Assembly (NCBI GenBank): GCA_026874595.1
Contig: CM049309.1
Location: 20,432,033 to 20,496,032, forward strand
Source of the DNA: Sipunculus nudus
Lineage: Eukaryota; Annelida; Sipuncula; Golfingiida; Sipunculidae
DNA: 64,000 nt
Reading direction: 5' to 3'
The notes beneath the pieces were generated by a model. It was not told where the DNA came from, ran no database searches, and saw only the letters and a list, made by a program, of their open reading frames with translations. Of the stretch, positions 49,337 to 60,841 are shown in pieces (position 1 is the stretch's first letter; every line of letters starts with the position of its first letter). The translations under genes were made by a program, and so were the position numbers.

Positions 49337-52300
49337 AACAAGGGACCTATGGGTCACGACGCTCAGCTGTTATATATGATAAAAAAATATTTTTTAGAAA
49401 TGAGGCACATGCTGGTTTTGTGTGGTAATAAATAAAATATATAAATGAAATATAACTGATATGATTATTAAAATAATATTAAAGAATATATTCATGAATG
49501 CATTCATGAATACATTTTGAAAGTATTTGCACGAGTATTCATATATTTTCATTTTAACCTGAATTCCCATTCTTTATGCAAGAAATTTTATAATGGAGTA
49601 CATAATCATATTCGTATTTAAATACAATTACAAAGTATTTGCACCATGTCTGGAATTTATTCAGTTTTCACCAAACAATGATGTTGAGAATCCAGAATAT
49701 ACCAAATTCACACATTTAAATAATGATCATAAGTATCTGGTGTTATGGCTTTTATTTATATTAAAAAATAACTAAAAAATTCATTTTGGACTAATTTCAC
49801 ATCAATGTACACACTAGACACAGCAGGAATCTAGATTAATATTATCAACTGCATCTTTGTCTAATTTCCTTCATATGATCCCTAATGATTAGTAATGAAT
49901 AATATGATTTACTTCTTTATCATTAAAATTGAACTGAAAAATGCCATAGGTGACTGCATGGTGTTATTTGGAATATGTGACATTCTACCCATCGATACAA
50001 GATTCTTATATCATCAGTAACTGCAAGTTAATTTCCTGTTATTATAAACTAACAAATTCCTTTTCTATTTTTCTTTAATTTGTTATTAAAAACCAATAAA
50101 AATTTATTAATTTATTGTTTTTTGTTATGTTCTTGGTTAAAACTACTAGATGAGTTGGGTTGGACACCTGGATCAACTGTGGCTGGCCATAAGCTGCCTG
50201 GATTCCATGTATGCCTTGCCTCAAGCGTGCATAATTTGATGAAAGGTCAACAAGGTCAACATACATGTGACTCATGAGGGGCTGGAGAGAGCCAAAGTCT
50301 GACAGGGTCTCGTAAAAAACATTAATAAAAGCTACAATTTTTGGCCAATTTCTTTCAGCTTTTTTAAACTGAAAAGCTGAAATGCTTATGTGTGCATGAT
50401 ATGAAAATTATATCAACAGTGCTCACAGGAAACAAACGTGCCATGGTCACAGTTGGGCAAAATTTAAGGTACAAATTTTATATTTATACTAAATAAAATT
50501 TGAAAAATTCAGAACTAATTTTGGGTATTCAATTGAATCTTGATTAAATAATGTTACATCCCTGACAAAAAAATCTCTAGCTTCAGCAATGCTCTTGTTA
50601 AGGGAGTAAATATATTTCTTGATTTTTTACAAAGTGCATTATGTTTGGGCCCATAACTTAAAACAATTACACAATACTGACATCATTCTGGCATGTGCAT
50701 AGAGAATGAAAAATATGTATATTATTTATGATTAAAGTCAGATCAGTGGTTTTGATATTAGGCAGTCTTGAAGTGTTACAATGGGTTTTTAATGGAAAAA
50801 TGAAGTTTTTCATCAATATCTCTAATGTCCTAGTGACCAAATTCTTGCCATGGTAGGGCATTTTGGAGACATCTAACTGTATGCCGAATTTAAGGAACTT
50901 AGAGCTGAAGCTGGGGAGCTGAGCTCTTGCAAACTGCATAACACTAGCTTGATGTAAACAATATGTTACATGGTGCTTGAAAACTTGATTAAAATCTACA
51001 GTTTTTGATCAACTGGTTTCAAATTTTTGGTGTTAACAGTTGAAATGCTAACAAAAACAGGCTGTGAAAATTACATCCACAGTACTTACAGGAAAAAAAC
51101 GTGCCATGGTCAAAGTTGGGCAAAATTTAAGGTACCAATTTTTTATTTTTATTAATATTTTAAAAAATTTTAAAGATTTTCATCTAATTTTGGGTATACA
51201 ATTTAATTTTGATTAATTAAAGTTATATTACTGGAAAAAAGGTCCATAGCATTAACATTTTTTGTGTTAAGTGATCAAATATCTTTTCTGATTTTTTACA
51301 AAATGCATTATGTTTGGGCCCATAACTTTTTTAAATTAAACTAGAATACGGGTAGTCGACAAGCGACTACTTGTATCCGCCTAAATCAGAGTGGAACGGG
51401 TGAAGTGTTGCATATCAGCATGGATGTCTGCAGCCAAATTGTGTATGTAGGTTGCGCTACCTACCAAAAAATCCAGAAAGCCGTCCAAGTTGTATACATA
51501 TGCAAAATTTAAGGCAGATAAGTCAAACCACTATATTGTATATGAGTGATTTTTGCCCTTGGCAGACAAACAGATGGACGCTGTGCAAAAAAGGGTTGCA
51601 GGTGGCGCCACCAGTTTAGCGTATGATAAAGAGCTTTGTGAGAACTATACACATGCAAAATTTTGGCCCAATTGGTCAAACGGTTCCCTAGATATGAGCT
51701 TGGATGTCTGCAGCGTAAACTTGATTGTAGGTGGCGCCACCTGTCATAAAATCAGAAAAGCTATCCAGGATGTATAAGCATGCAGAATTTCAGGTGAATT
51801 AGTCAAACCACTGCAGAGATATGAGTGATTTTAACCCAAGGCAGACGAACAGCTTGACACTGTGCAAACATGGTTGCAGGTGGCGCCACCATTTTTTGTG
51901 TATGTTATAAAGCTCTCCAAGGGCTACATTTGTGCAAAAAAATTTTCCTGATCAATCAAACGGTTCCTGAGATATGAGCTTGGATGTCTGCAGCGTAAAC
52001 GTGAATGTAGGTGGCGCCACCTGTCATAAAATCAGATAAGCTATCCAGGATGTATACGCATGCCAAATTTCAGGTGAATTAGTCAAGTCACTGCAGAGAT
52101 ATGAGTGATTTTAACCCAAGGCAGACGAACAGATGGACACTGTGCAAACATGGTTGCAGGTGGCGCCACCATTTTTGGTGTATGTTATAAAGCTCTCCAA
52201 GGGCTACATTTGTGCAAAAGAATTTTCCTGATCGGTCAAACGGTTCCCGAGATATGAGCTTGGATGTCTGCAGCGTCAACGTGAATGTAGGTGGCGCCAC

Positions 52301-53138
52301 CTGTCATAAAATCAGAAAAGCTATCCAGGATGTTTGCGCATGCTGAATTTCAGGTGAATTAGTCAAGTCACTGCAGAGATATGAGTGATTTTAACCCAAG
52401 GCAGACGAACAGATGGACACTGTGCAAACATGGTTTCAGGTGGCGCCACCATTTTTGGTGTATGTTATAAAGCTCTCCGAGGGCTACATTTGTGCAAAAA
52501 AATTTTCCTGATCGGTCAAACAGTTCCCAAGATATGTGGGTTTATGTGTGGAAACAGACGCACAAACGGACGCAGAGCGCAGAGGAAAGGTCAGAGGTCA
52601 AAACAAAATCGGGGCGCAGCAGTTCACATGTGACCCGAACATAATCCCGGGTTTCGGAAAATTCCGCCCAGTGGTTACGGAGGAGTTCTCCGGACACCTA
52701 CGCGGCTGCGGCGGCGGCGGCGGCGAACTGAAAACATAGTATCCGCAAAACTCTGTTTTGGCGGATACAATAATACAGACATAATTTCTGGCATGTACAT
52801 AGGAACTATATAGAGGAATATTTATGGTAAATATGAGGTAAAACAGATGAGTGGTTTTGATATTAGGCAGTCCTGAAGTGTGAAAATAGGTTTTTAATAA
52901 AAAATTGAGGTTTTTCCTTAATTTCTCAAAGGAACGAAGTTGCAAACACCCAGTTTTCGGCTTGGTAGGAGATCTTGGGGACATCTAACATTATGCCGAA
53001 TTTTGGATTCCTAGGTCTTACGGTTTCAAAACGTGCCACATCTACGGACGGACGGACGGACGGACGGACAGACGGACGGACGACGGACAATGGACCACGA
53101 CTATAGCTCAGATGACTTATAGTCAGCTGAGCTAAAAA
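49337..53138 (+). mobile_element. R1 dispersed repeat, copy C, with internal duplication and a nested element
   Basis: Starts AACAAGGGACCTATGGGTCA, identical over the first 20 bases to copy D, and ends AGTCAGCTGAGCTAAAAA (53121-53138). Its 3' half is duplicated in tandem: the block from about 50332 (CTACAATTTTTGGCC) recurs from about 50996 with a period near 665 bp, each with the CGTGCCATGGTCA and AAAATTTAAGGTAC words. The second block is split at 51340/52771 by the 280-bp-array element and resumes at TAATACAGACATAATTTCTG. The tail carries GACG repeats (53046-53095). The left part contains other AT-rich sequence not matched to copy D. Confidence 0.8.
51341..52770 (+). mobile_element. Helentron-like satellite carrier: hairpins, subterminal inverted repeat, four 280-bp units
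   Basis: Starts CTAGAATACGG, followed by a perfect seven-base stem (51352-51358 with 51364-51370). TTGTATCCGCC (51371-51381) is exactly inverted at the right end as GGCGGATACAA (52760-52770). The right end also folds on itself: GTATCCGC-AAAAC (52739) against GTTTTGGCGGATAC, one bulge. Between them are four units of exactly 280 bp, starting at 51411, 51691, 51971 and 52251. Each has two half-units (127 and 153 bp) centred on the palindrome GGTGGCGCCACC; one copy is altered in unit 1. A GC-rich segment follows (52540-52740). It inserted between A and T in R1 copy C. Confidence 0.8.
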
Positions 53139-54173
53139 CCGTAAACCAAAACAAAGTCGGATTGGAGTCGTTGGGGAAATATGACCCCTCTGATATAATT
53201 ATTACTGCCGAGTTACCAATGTAAAACGTAAAGTTAACTTGATTTAAACGACATATTCTACTGAGCAAATTAGTTTTATATTATTATTATCCCTCAGATT
53301 CGAATTGTTCCCATCATGTATTTTTCACACATTTTATTCCCCTGGTTTGTTCCCAGATATTTATTTCCTTTGGACAGATCTTCTCAATAGCTATATTAAT
53401 AATCTCTGTAGTATTACTTTAAAATTTAAATTATAAATCTTGCGAAAATACTTACGTGAACTCGCCTAGCGTGGATTGAGTTTTCAATTAAAGAGCTTTT
53501 ATACGTACCTCGGGGGAGATCTCCACGATCTTTCCAGTAAAGCAGCTCACTTACTATTTGATAATAAACATGGTTATTACCCTCGTATGTTAACTTGTTA
53601 CATCGTCACTTTCACTGCCCGGTCTCATTCATCCACGATTGGGTTAATAGGGAGCGTAAGTCTCGTTTTATCTCTATTGAAAGGAGGTAGAAAAGGCCTG
53701 TTCGAAAGTACTTCCGGAGACACCCTCATGACAACATACGCCATGTGGACCCCGCTTCACGTGTTGTGGGTCAGCTTTTCACAGAACACAGTGATTCCAA
53801 ACGTTAGAGCTTGCTGTAACATAAAAAGAACGGTTATATTTTAACTTTTGGTTACAGTTTATCAATACGTTCTCCTGTTAATGCTTGGTTTAGCTTGATC
53901 CCTGGTTCACTGAGGCTACGCCCGCATCGCGGTGACGTTGCTTTGTAACAAACCATTGGTTAAAGTATGTAGGCCTGAACATATGCTTTTATCGGGCTTA
54001 ATGAATGAAATATTAATTTTTTTGCGTAATTATTGATAACAGAGATTCAAACTCTGTCATGAAGGATTGGTAAAAATATATATTTGGTAAAACAATATGC
54101 ACAGTCCTTGGATTCCGGAGCAAGCTCGTTCGCCATCATGCATATAGCCTAGGCCTCGGCTATATTCGATAAA
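53139..54173. other. CpG-richer unique sequence
   Basis: 53460-53960 is richer in CpG than its surroundings and holds GGTGACGTTGC (CRE-like) and CCATTGG (CCAAT-like) words near 53930-53960. The plus open frame 53476-53844 (122 codons) has no domain I recognise. Part of it (53640-53735) is present in inverted form at 56790-56870. Confidence 0.35.
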
Positions 54174-54222
54174 AATTATTATAATAACCATAATAATAAT
54201 AATAAATTATTATTATTATTGT
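54174..54222. repeat. Inverted (AAT)n/(ATT)n tract
   Basis: AAT units run directly into ATT units, so the tract is a near-perfect palindrome able to form a hairpin. Confidence 0.88.
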
Positions 54223-54556
54223 TCCTATATCTTTTTAAGGAACATTATCATATAATAATAAATTAACATATTATTATCAAACAGATGAAATGTGTTAGCC
54301 AACTGAAATTAAATTAGTAAAAAACACAAACAAAACAAAAAACTGAGAAATGCTATGGGTAAGTAATCATATACAATTAATTCCATTCTATAAATAAATA
54401 CACATCATAATTTAAAATATTAAAAATATATCAATTTAAATTTTATGTTACATTTATTCAATATACTATTTACCAGGTATATATATTTTATTTTATGTAA
54501 GAAATATGATACTATGATTTTAAAATCGTTATTATCATATATTATCAAAAATGTCA

Positions 54557-54558
<2 letters not shown>

Positions 54559-54602
<44 letters not shown>
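54559..54602. repeat. (AT)n microsatellite
   Basis: About 22 AT units. Confidence 0.95.
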
Positions 54603-54604
<2 letters not shown>

Positions 54605-55938
54605 AGGATTGGTCCTATTACACAAGTTATTATAGTCTATTACAATTACTATTACAACATTTTTTCATCTACTACTATTAGTATTACTATTTCTATTTCT
54701 TGGCTTCTGTTACTATAACTATTACTTTACTTTCAAATAGTGATATGAACATATGCTGACAAATACATTAGTGGTGATAATTTAATATATTTTCGTATGT
54801 TAAAATTGCAACATTTGAATTTTTATTCTCCATTAAAAATTAAATTAATTAGTGTTAAATCCTTTAGTGGAAATTATAGCTTTCTCTCGTATTGTTTGAC
54901 ACCATTCTGCCAAGTTCAGCATTATTTCTAGCCAGTTGATGATCAGGCCAACATAAAACCCAGTTCCAGTATGTTCATATTCACTACGGTTAAAGACACT
55001 ATTTTTTACAATTAATAAATAAAACTAAAATAAAAAACTTCATGTTCAGTAGTTTAAAAAGAACAAAGAGTGAGGTTTGAATAATCATGAAATACAAAAA
55101 TACTGAAGTAATGTTTGGTGATATTTAATAAAATTAAATATTAAAAGTACCAGTTCAACAAAACACAAAACCAGGAATATACATGTCTCTCTGTATAGCT
55201 TTTTTATAATAGAATATACAATGTGCATATAGTTCATCTTGCGTGTAGCATTCAAATTCAACCTATTCATGTTCATCAAAACACAGGAGTCTGTGAATTT
55301 TGTGGCTACCACTTATTTACTACATCTCCTTAGATTAGTCCATTTAAATTTATCTTGAGCAGGTGTTCATTACACATGAGAAACACACTCGGTAAGATTT
55401 GTACAAGCCATTGTACTTAGACTGCAATACTAGTGAGTACAAACAGGGCCTTCTTCACTGTCTATGGCACCACTCATTAACTCTTCAGGGGTTATCTACT
55501 ATCAGACCGTCTACCTCTGAAGCACTCAAACATCAGCACACTGCAGTAGCACTGTCTATAATTTCAGCTGACAATAACTTGCCCCACACAATGCACGTGT
55601 AAACTGACCAAGCACTACTGCATTGTATAGGCCTACTGACCATGCCTATAGTTACTGGATCTGCAATCAAGCCAACGACACGGTTTTTCTAATTGGTAAT
55701 CACCTCAAGCCAATGCCTGATATGCCACCTGTGCACTGGACCATGGCATGCATCTGGCATGAACATTTTAAGCCCTTCCCTGCCTTTCAATACATTCAAA
55801 CAATCCATCCCTAATATGTTTTGGTCAAGGGGTTGTAATAGTTTAAGTAATAGCCATTATTCTGTTACTTAGGGTTCTATTAATATTACTCTTACCATTA
55901 CAGGTTAAAATGTCTTGTCTATTACTATTACCCGATCC

Positions 55939-55940
<2 letters not shown>
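54603..55940. other. AT-rich non-coding stretch
   Basis: TTACTATTA-like words recur at 54610-54740 and again around 55850-55930. No gene, RNA or element recognised. Confidence 0.4.
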
Positions 55941-55980
<40 letters not shown>

Positions 55981-56399
55981 TACATGTATATATGTGTATG
56001 TGTGTGTGTTTGGAAAATGTATTTACGTGAAAATAAAATACATGTATTATCTTTCAAATATCAATATTAAATATAGCATAATTTATGCATTATGTATATC
56101 TATAATGTAATACAAAATCTGTCGTATTCATTTGATATTAATCTATAAATATGTATATTATAAATTTATTAGTTTTAAATATATATTTTATTTTATATAT
56201 TTATATTTTACATATTACATTATATATATATATGATATAAATTATATAATTTATATAAGGCTCTATATTTTTCATATTTATAATATATATTTTTTTTAAT
56301 TTTTATATAATGTTAAATTGTATTATTATATATATATTTTGGTATATATATATTATATATTTTTTTAATATTTTATATATTTTAAATATATATTATATT

Positions 56400-56450
<51 letters not shown>
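55941..56450. repeat. Two (AT)n tracts and extreme AT-rich filler
   Basis: AT tracts at 55941-55975 and 56411-56450; the sequence between is almost wholly A and T with many TATA words. Confidence 0.9.
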
Positions 56451-56452
<2 letters not shown>

Positions 56453-57085
56453 GTTTTACATTATATAAATCCCATGAAAAAATATATTATATTTATTGAC
56501 TGGTTGGATTAAAATATCTATCAATATTATCAGTACCTGTCACTATCAGTATCACAGCCCAAATATGCGAGTCAGCACCATAGCTCTAACGTTAGAAACA
56601 ACGCTTCATCATGTAAAATCACTGTCAAAATATTTTAGAGGATCCTCACGTCATAATAAAAGATCAAGGGGCTTGAGAGGCTGTTACTTATATAAATGAT
56701 ATTAGTGTAATTTTGCTTAGGTTCAATAAAAAACAAAGCCTTTGCGATTGTGTTCCTAAGCGCGTACAGTTATCAGCCATCAGAACGTTACGTCTGGAGA
56801 CCGGAAGTAGAACATGTCTCCAGCTCACGCAAGTTCACGCACTTGGTGAACGAGACTTACGCTCCCTATTCTATTTCATACATTTGATTGACGTAGAGAT
56901 GCCTGAAAGTCGATATTAAAATACCAGGTATGCATACACACAACATACACCAAACTCTTTCACAAAATTTTATTTTTCAAGCACTTTTCCAAACCACTAT
57001 CTTTTTAAGCACTTTTCAAGCCCTTGAAATTGAAATGACTAAATTCAAGCACTTTTCAAGGTTTTCAAGGTGCGTACGAACCCTG

Positions 57086-57637
57086 CAGTAGTTCTGTAAG
57101 ACATTGGGGAAACAACCAATCTGAATGCAGGATAAAAATCTTTGGAACTTGTCCATATTTATAATCTAAACAAGGCCTCCTATGGAAGTTTTACAGTTGT
57201 GTCAAGCACAGGCTGGAACTAGATATAGTTGAATGTGCAAGCAAATTAAAGCTTTCCCCACAGGTGGTCAGGGAATAGTGACCTGTGCGAAATGTGTCAG
57301 CCCTTAGGTTTAAAAGTTGTTAAGAGACATTGGGCAGGTAGATGGAGAGGTTGGTGGAAAGGGGTTGGGAAAAAAGAGGCTCTATGAAAAGAAAACATAC
57401 ATTTTTGTGCTTACAAAGCTAATTATATATTTTTGGGAAAATATTTCCAAAATATGCTCAGTTGATTTAGGTTATACAAAAGGTGTGTAAAATGTGATTG
57501 ATCTGGGCCAGCATGCAAGTATTTGTCAACTTGGTTTAGTATGAACAATAACCAGTGAAACTAAAGCTGTTGGTTTGATGATAGAACTATCTGCCTTGAG
57601 ATGATGTGTCTGTTGAGGATGGACGGTTAAAGTTTAT
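57086..57637. other. Non-coding stretch
   Basis: No feature recognised on either strand. Confidence 0.4.
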
Positions 57638-58440
57638 TTAGCAGTTATTTGGGTCAAGGTAGCTGAAATATGTTGGTAGTACACCAGTATCTGTGATTTG
57701 ATGAGAATTCCTGAAATATATGTGGTCTGAGAGTGTTCCTGTCACTGCAGTGGGTTTTTTTTTATTGTGTATACTTTGCTTCTTTAAGGAATTTGGGAAC
57801 AGGAGTGGGTCACACTGTGCAAGGACCCTCATTGAAGTCTTCACAGACAATATATGTTGTTTGTTTGTGCGAAGCTACTGTGTGGAGAATAATGTTCAAA
57901 GTTAAAATACATTGTCTGGATGTGGTATTTGTATGCCTGTGGTTGACACCGAAGTTAGTATGTAATGATTCTAGATGAAGAAACAATACTGCTAGTCCTT
58001 GGAATTAAGGCAGTGAGATAACTGACACTTTGATCTGTGACTTTACATATATAGCTACACCTCCTGATGGATGGCTGGTATGTTGAGTAATACAGTCCTG
58101 CCTGTATAATGTGAAGTTAGGCACTGAAAAAGGCATGAGTGTGGTGGATGTGTTCAGCCAGGTTTCAGTTAAGCAAAATGCTGAACAGTCCATGAGCATG
58201 TGAGTTTGGCTGAAATCTGAGTGAGCAAACAAAGTTTAAATATTGTGATAGATAAACAAATGGACTGTAAATTGGGTGAGAGATTTTCTAGGTTCACTAA
58301 AGGCTTCTTTTGTAAAGATTGAGAAACCGCATCTTCACAGTAATTTTTCTCTTTCAGTGAGTCTGTCATATATAGATCGTTAGGTGAATTTGATAGAACA
58401 GACAAATTAACACATGGCTGATTTACATCATTATGCAAAT
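57638..58440 (-). pseudogene. LINE relic, APE-type endonuclease domain (CR1/L2-like), minus strand
   Basis: On the minus strand 58005-58232 reads FCLTETWLN (catalytic Glu motif), VPNFTLYRQD and GGVAIYVKSQI, the conserved centre of CR1/L2/Jockey endonucleases. After a frame change, VCEDFNEGP (about 57835) matches the GDFN motif with Gly changed to Glu, and LSDHIYF then YFSYLDP (about 57660-57730) corresponds to the end of the domain, where the SDH catalytic His motif is not intact. Upstream (58169-58438) a decayed N-terminal stretch with LSPNLQSICLS may precede it. No RT follows within reach, so this is an isolated 5' fragment. It is unrelated to the Tx1/L1-like LINE at 22440. Confidence 0.8.
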
Positions 58441-59359
58441 GACCTACTTGTAATGCACAAATTGACCCAAAAAGTTAATAAACTTCTCAGAGGAGTTCTC
58501 TCAAGGTATCAGCAGTTTTGTACAAATGTGAGATTGACCTAGTTAATCTTCACTTAATATAGGTGGGGAGTTGGGACCCATATCTGTAGCCCTTTGTCTG
58601 TGTGATGTATCTACAGGTAAATCGAGCGCCACCTGGAGGATCCCAGAATCACTGTGGTGATGTACCGTGCTTTGTTAGGTGACTTTGTCTTGCAGCAGCG
58701 GTGCAAGCAGCTGCATTTTTTAAACCCTCCCACCCAACTCATGTTTATGCACGTGCTGCAATACATAGTTTAGTTTTAGTGTAGTCAATTAAGTTTATCA
58801 TGGGGAAGCTACATTTTGGCCGTTTTGTAATTTGAAATTTCATCCAAACTACGCCTGGAAAGTTAAAGCTTGTAAGCTGTTCCTGGAAGCTGTTTTAGTG
58901 GAGACCAGATATGCTAGATTATGGACTAACAAGCAAGACTGGAAACAGGGATTGTTCAGTAAAGATGGGGTTGATTTCACTCCAGTGGGAAACAAAGTAT
59001 GGTATAAAGAGTGACCGCACTGAGGGGGGAGGTAACTCAATAACACCCAAAATTAGTAGCCTAATTTCAATGAGGCTTGTTTCATATCCTTTAATCAGAG
59101 CTATTTTTGCATTCAGGTTATGGAGCATGGGGTCCTTAATTGATGGTATCAATGCAGCATCTTGTTTCCGTTTAATCAATGCAAATTAAACGGGTGCAAC
59201 AATTGCCGGTAGCATTTAAACTTACAATTTAAATATTACAAGTACAATGTCTACGATTTGTCACATGTTTGGGTAATGATAAACATGGCATCCACAATGC
59301 CCAGTTGCCTAATTTACCAAGTCTATAACTATGAATCTAAAGAGAACTATATATAAACT
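58441..59359. other. Non-coding stretch
   Basis: No domain recognised in the short frames on either strand. It may include the 5' leader of the following DIRS-like element. Confidence 0.35.
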
Positions 59360-59720
59360 GTCCCCACTGGGTTGATGTTTGTATAGTTGTATTTAGACCA
59401 GTCCCCCTTGAAGGGGTTGATGGTAAAATCTGCCAACATATCGTGGTCACCCATAGCGGGGCTTCAATGCAAAGCCTCAAATTAAAGATGTGTTTACAGG
59501 GATAGCTTTGCTCCTTATATCATACTAGTTACCTAGTTCATATGCAGAATTTTCATGGCAAACATGCTTATGTAAGGGCGTTGCACAGAATGGAACTATC
59601 ACTTGGCAGGACCTGTCCCTGTGTGGTTGATGTTAAGGTCCTGTGTGTCCCCCATATGGGGTTTATGTTTTACTTTATCACATGTTTGTCCTCCACCTGG
59701 GGTTGAATTCAGTTAGGTAT
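59360..59720 (+). repeat. Short palindromic motifs upstream of a DIRS-like gag
   Basis: A GTCC..GGGTTGATG motif recurs about five times. Two copies are perfect small inverted repeats: CCCCTTGAAGGGG (59405-59417) and CCCCATATGGGG (about 59651). Others are near GTCCCCACTGGGTTGATG (59362), CTGTGTGGTTGATG (59618) and TCCACCTGGGGTTG (59692). Position and repetition fit the 5' terminal repeat region of the element that follows; that is inferred. Confidence 0.5.
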
Positions 59721-59776
59721 AACACAGATGTAGACCAGCCTTGGAACACATACTTGTTGTTTGATTTTGCTTCAGG

Positions 59777-60830
59777 ATGCCAAAGAGGGTTTCGAAGCCA
59801 GCAGTGTTTTGTCGACCAGTTCCACAGAGGCACCAACTAAACGTGCCAGGACACATGGTACCACACAACCAGGTCAAGGTCCCCAACACAGCAAGATCAT
59901 CAACAATTACAGGCAAGCTCAGTAGAACCAGCACGCGAACTGCTGCTGGAACGATATATTGGCTAGGGGACCCTGACGTCCAGCCACATAACAATTCTGC
60001 TATCGCACAGCAACCCTCAGGAAACATAGTGCTTACACAAGAACAGTTTCAGGGACTCGTCATGCTGGGCCAGATAGACAAGCGCATTGATGAAAAATTT
60101 CCACAACTGTCTGACAGTAGAAACAAAAATAACAATAGCAGCACAACCCCACAGATGAGCCAGACGACAAAGACTTCAAACCAGGAAGCAGCTGCTGCAT
60201 CAACCAGTTCCACTGAGGCTGGATCTTTAAGCATGGACTGTGCTGCAGCAGATAAGCTTCTAAGGCAGTTGTACAGGTGAGACAGTAAACCAAGCGGTAA
60301 ATATAGGAGGGTCAGATAGTCAGCATTCTGATACATGCTACACGGCCAGCTTAGCTGATACATGTGACACAGCCAACTTAGCTGTTAATGTTTCATACAA
60401 ACTTAAGGCAAAGATCTGGGCTGATGAATATGTAGATTTGGACTCCATATTGAATGGGGATAAGCCCACTCGGTATAGAATATCTATGGCAAGTACAGTA
60501 GTGGGAACATGAGTGGGTTGCAAATGACAGAACAAAAACAAAGATCCATCAATTCAATTGAACAGTGGGTTTCTGCTTTCACCACTTATATGACTGTATA
60601 TCGTCAGAAAGTTGGGAACGAGAAACATGTAGGGGGCTTGTGTAAACATATGACATTAGTCAGGGATTTAGCAAAGCAAGGGGCAGACTGGCAATATTGT
60701 GGTGTAAAAGTACGTCAGAAAAGGGCACTCAATGTTAGGAAATGGGAGGAATTGCACACTGAATTCTATACAATAGCTAGGCTGTCAGGAACAAGTAATA
60801 ATTCAAGACAGACCAATAGTTCATATTAGC
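59777..60830 (+). pseudogene. DIRS-like gag-type ORF1 relic
   Basis: From ATG 59777 an open frame of 167 codons has a basic N terminus, then IVLTQEQFQGLV and a Ser/Thr/Gln-rich tail, ending at 60280. After a frame change, LAVNVSYKLKAKIWADEYVDLDSIL (about 60380-60450, given here in two parts: VSYKLKAKIWADEY and VDLDSIL) matches the capsid-like core of DIRS/Ngaro ORF1 proteins. After another change the frame from 60509 continues SINSIEQWVSAFTTYM, VRDLAKQGADWQYC and KWEELHTEFYTIARLSG, ending at 60829. The part order is right for ORF1 but at least two frameshifts break it. Neighbouring zinc motif and RT confirm the context. Confidence 0.8.
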
Positions 60831-60841
60831 AGCCCTTTCGT

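Larger units (their letters stand above)
48065..57085. mobile_element. 9-kb span bounded by matching inverted termini (hAT-like ends)
   Basis: The left end starts CAGGGTTCGTAC (48065). The right end is its exact 12-bp inverse (GTACGAACCCTG, ending 57085). Both ends carry, just inside, repeated CAAGCACTTTTCAAG words in opposite orientation, so the inverted region extends about 80-100 bp imperfectly. Flanking octamers CACCAGTA and CAGTAGTT match at 5 of 8 positions, a weak trace of an 8-bp target duplication as in hAT elements. Inside lie R1 copy C, AT microsatellites and CpG-richer segments (48330-49330, 53460-53960, 56560-56930), but no recognisable transposase. Two separate MITEs in opposite orientation is the main alternative. 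Confidence 0.55.

Noticed and set aside
53476-53844. 122-codon plus frame
   Set aside because: No domain; part of it is an inverted duplicate found at 56790-56870, which argues for non-coding sequence.
59713-60363. Minus-strand frames of 104 and 77 codons
   Set aside because: They are antisense shadows of the DIRS-like ORF1.
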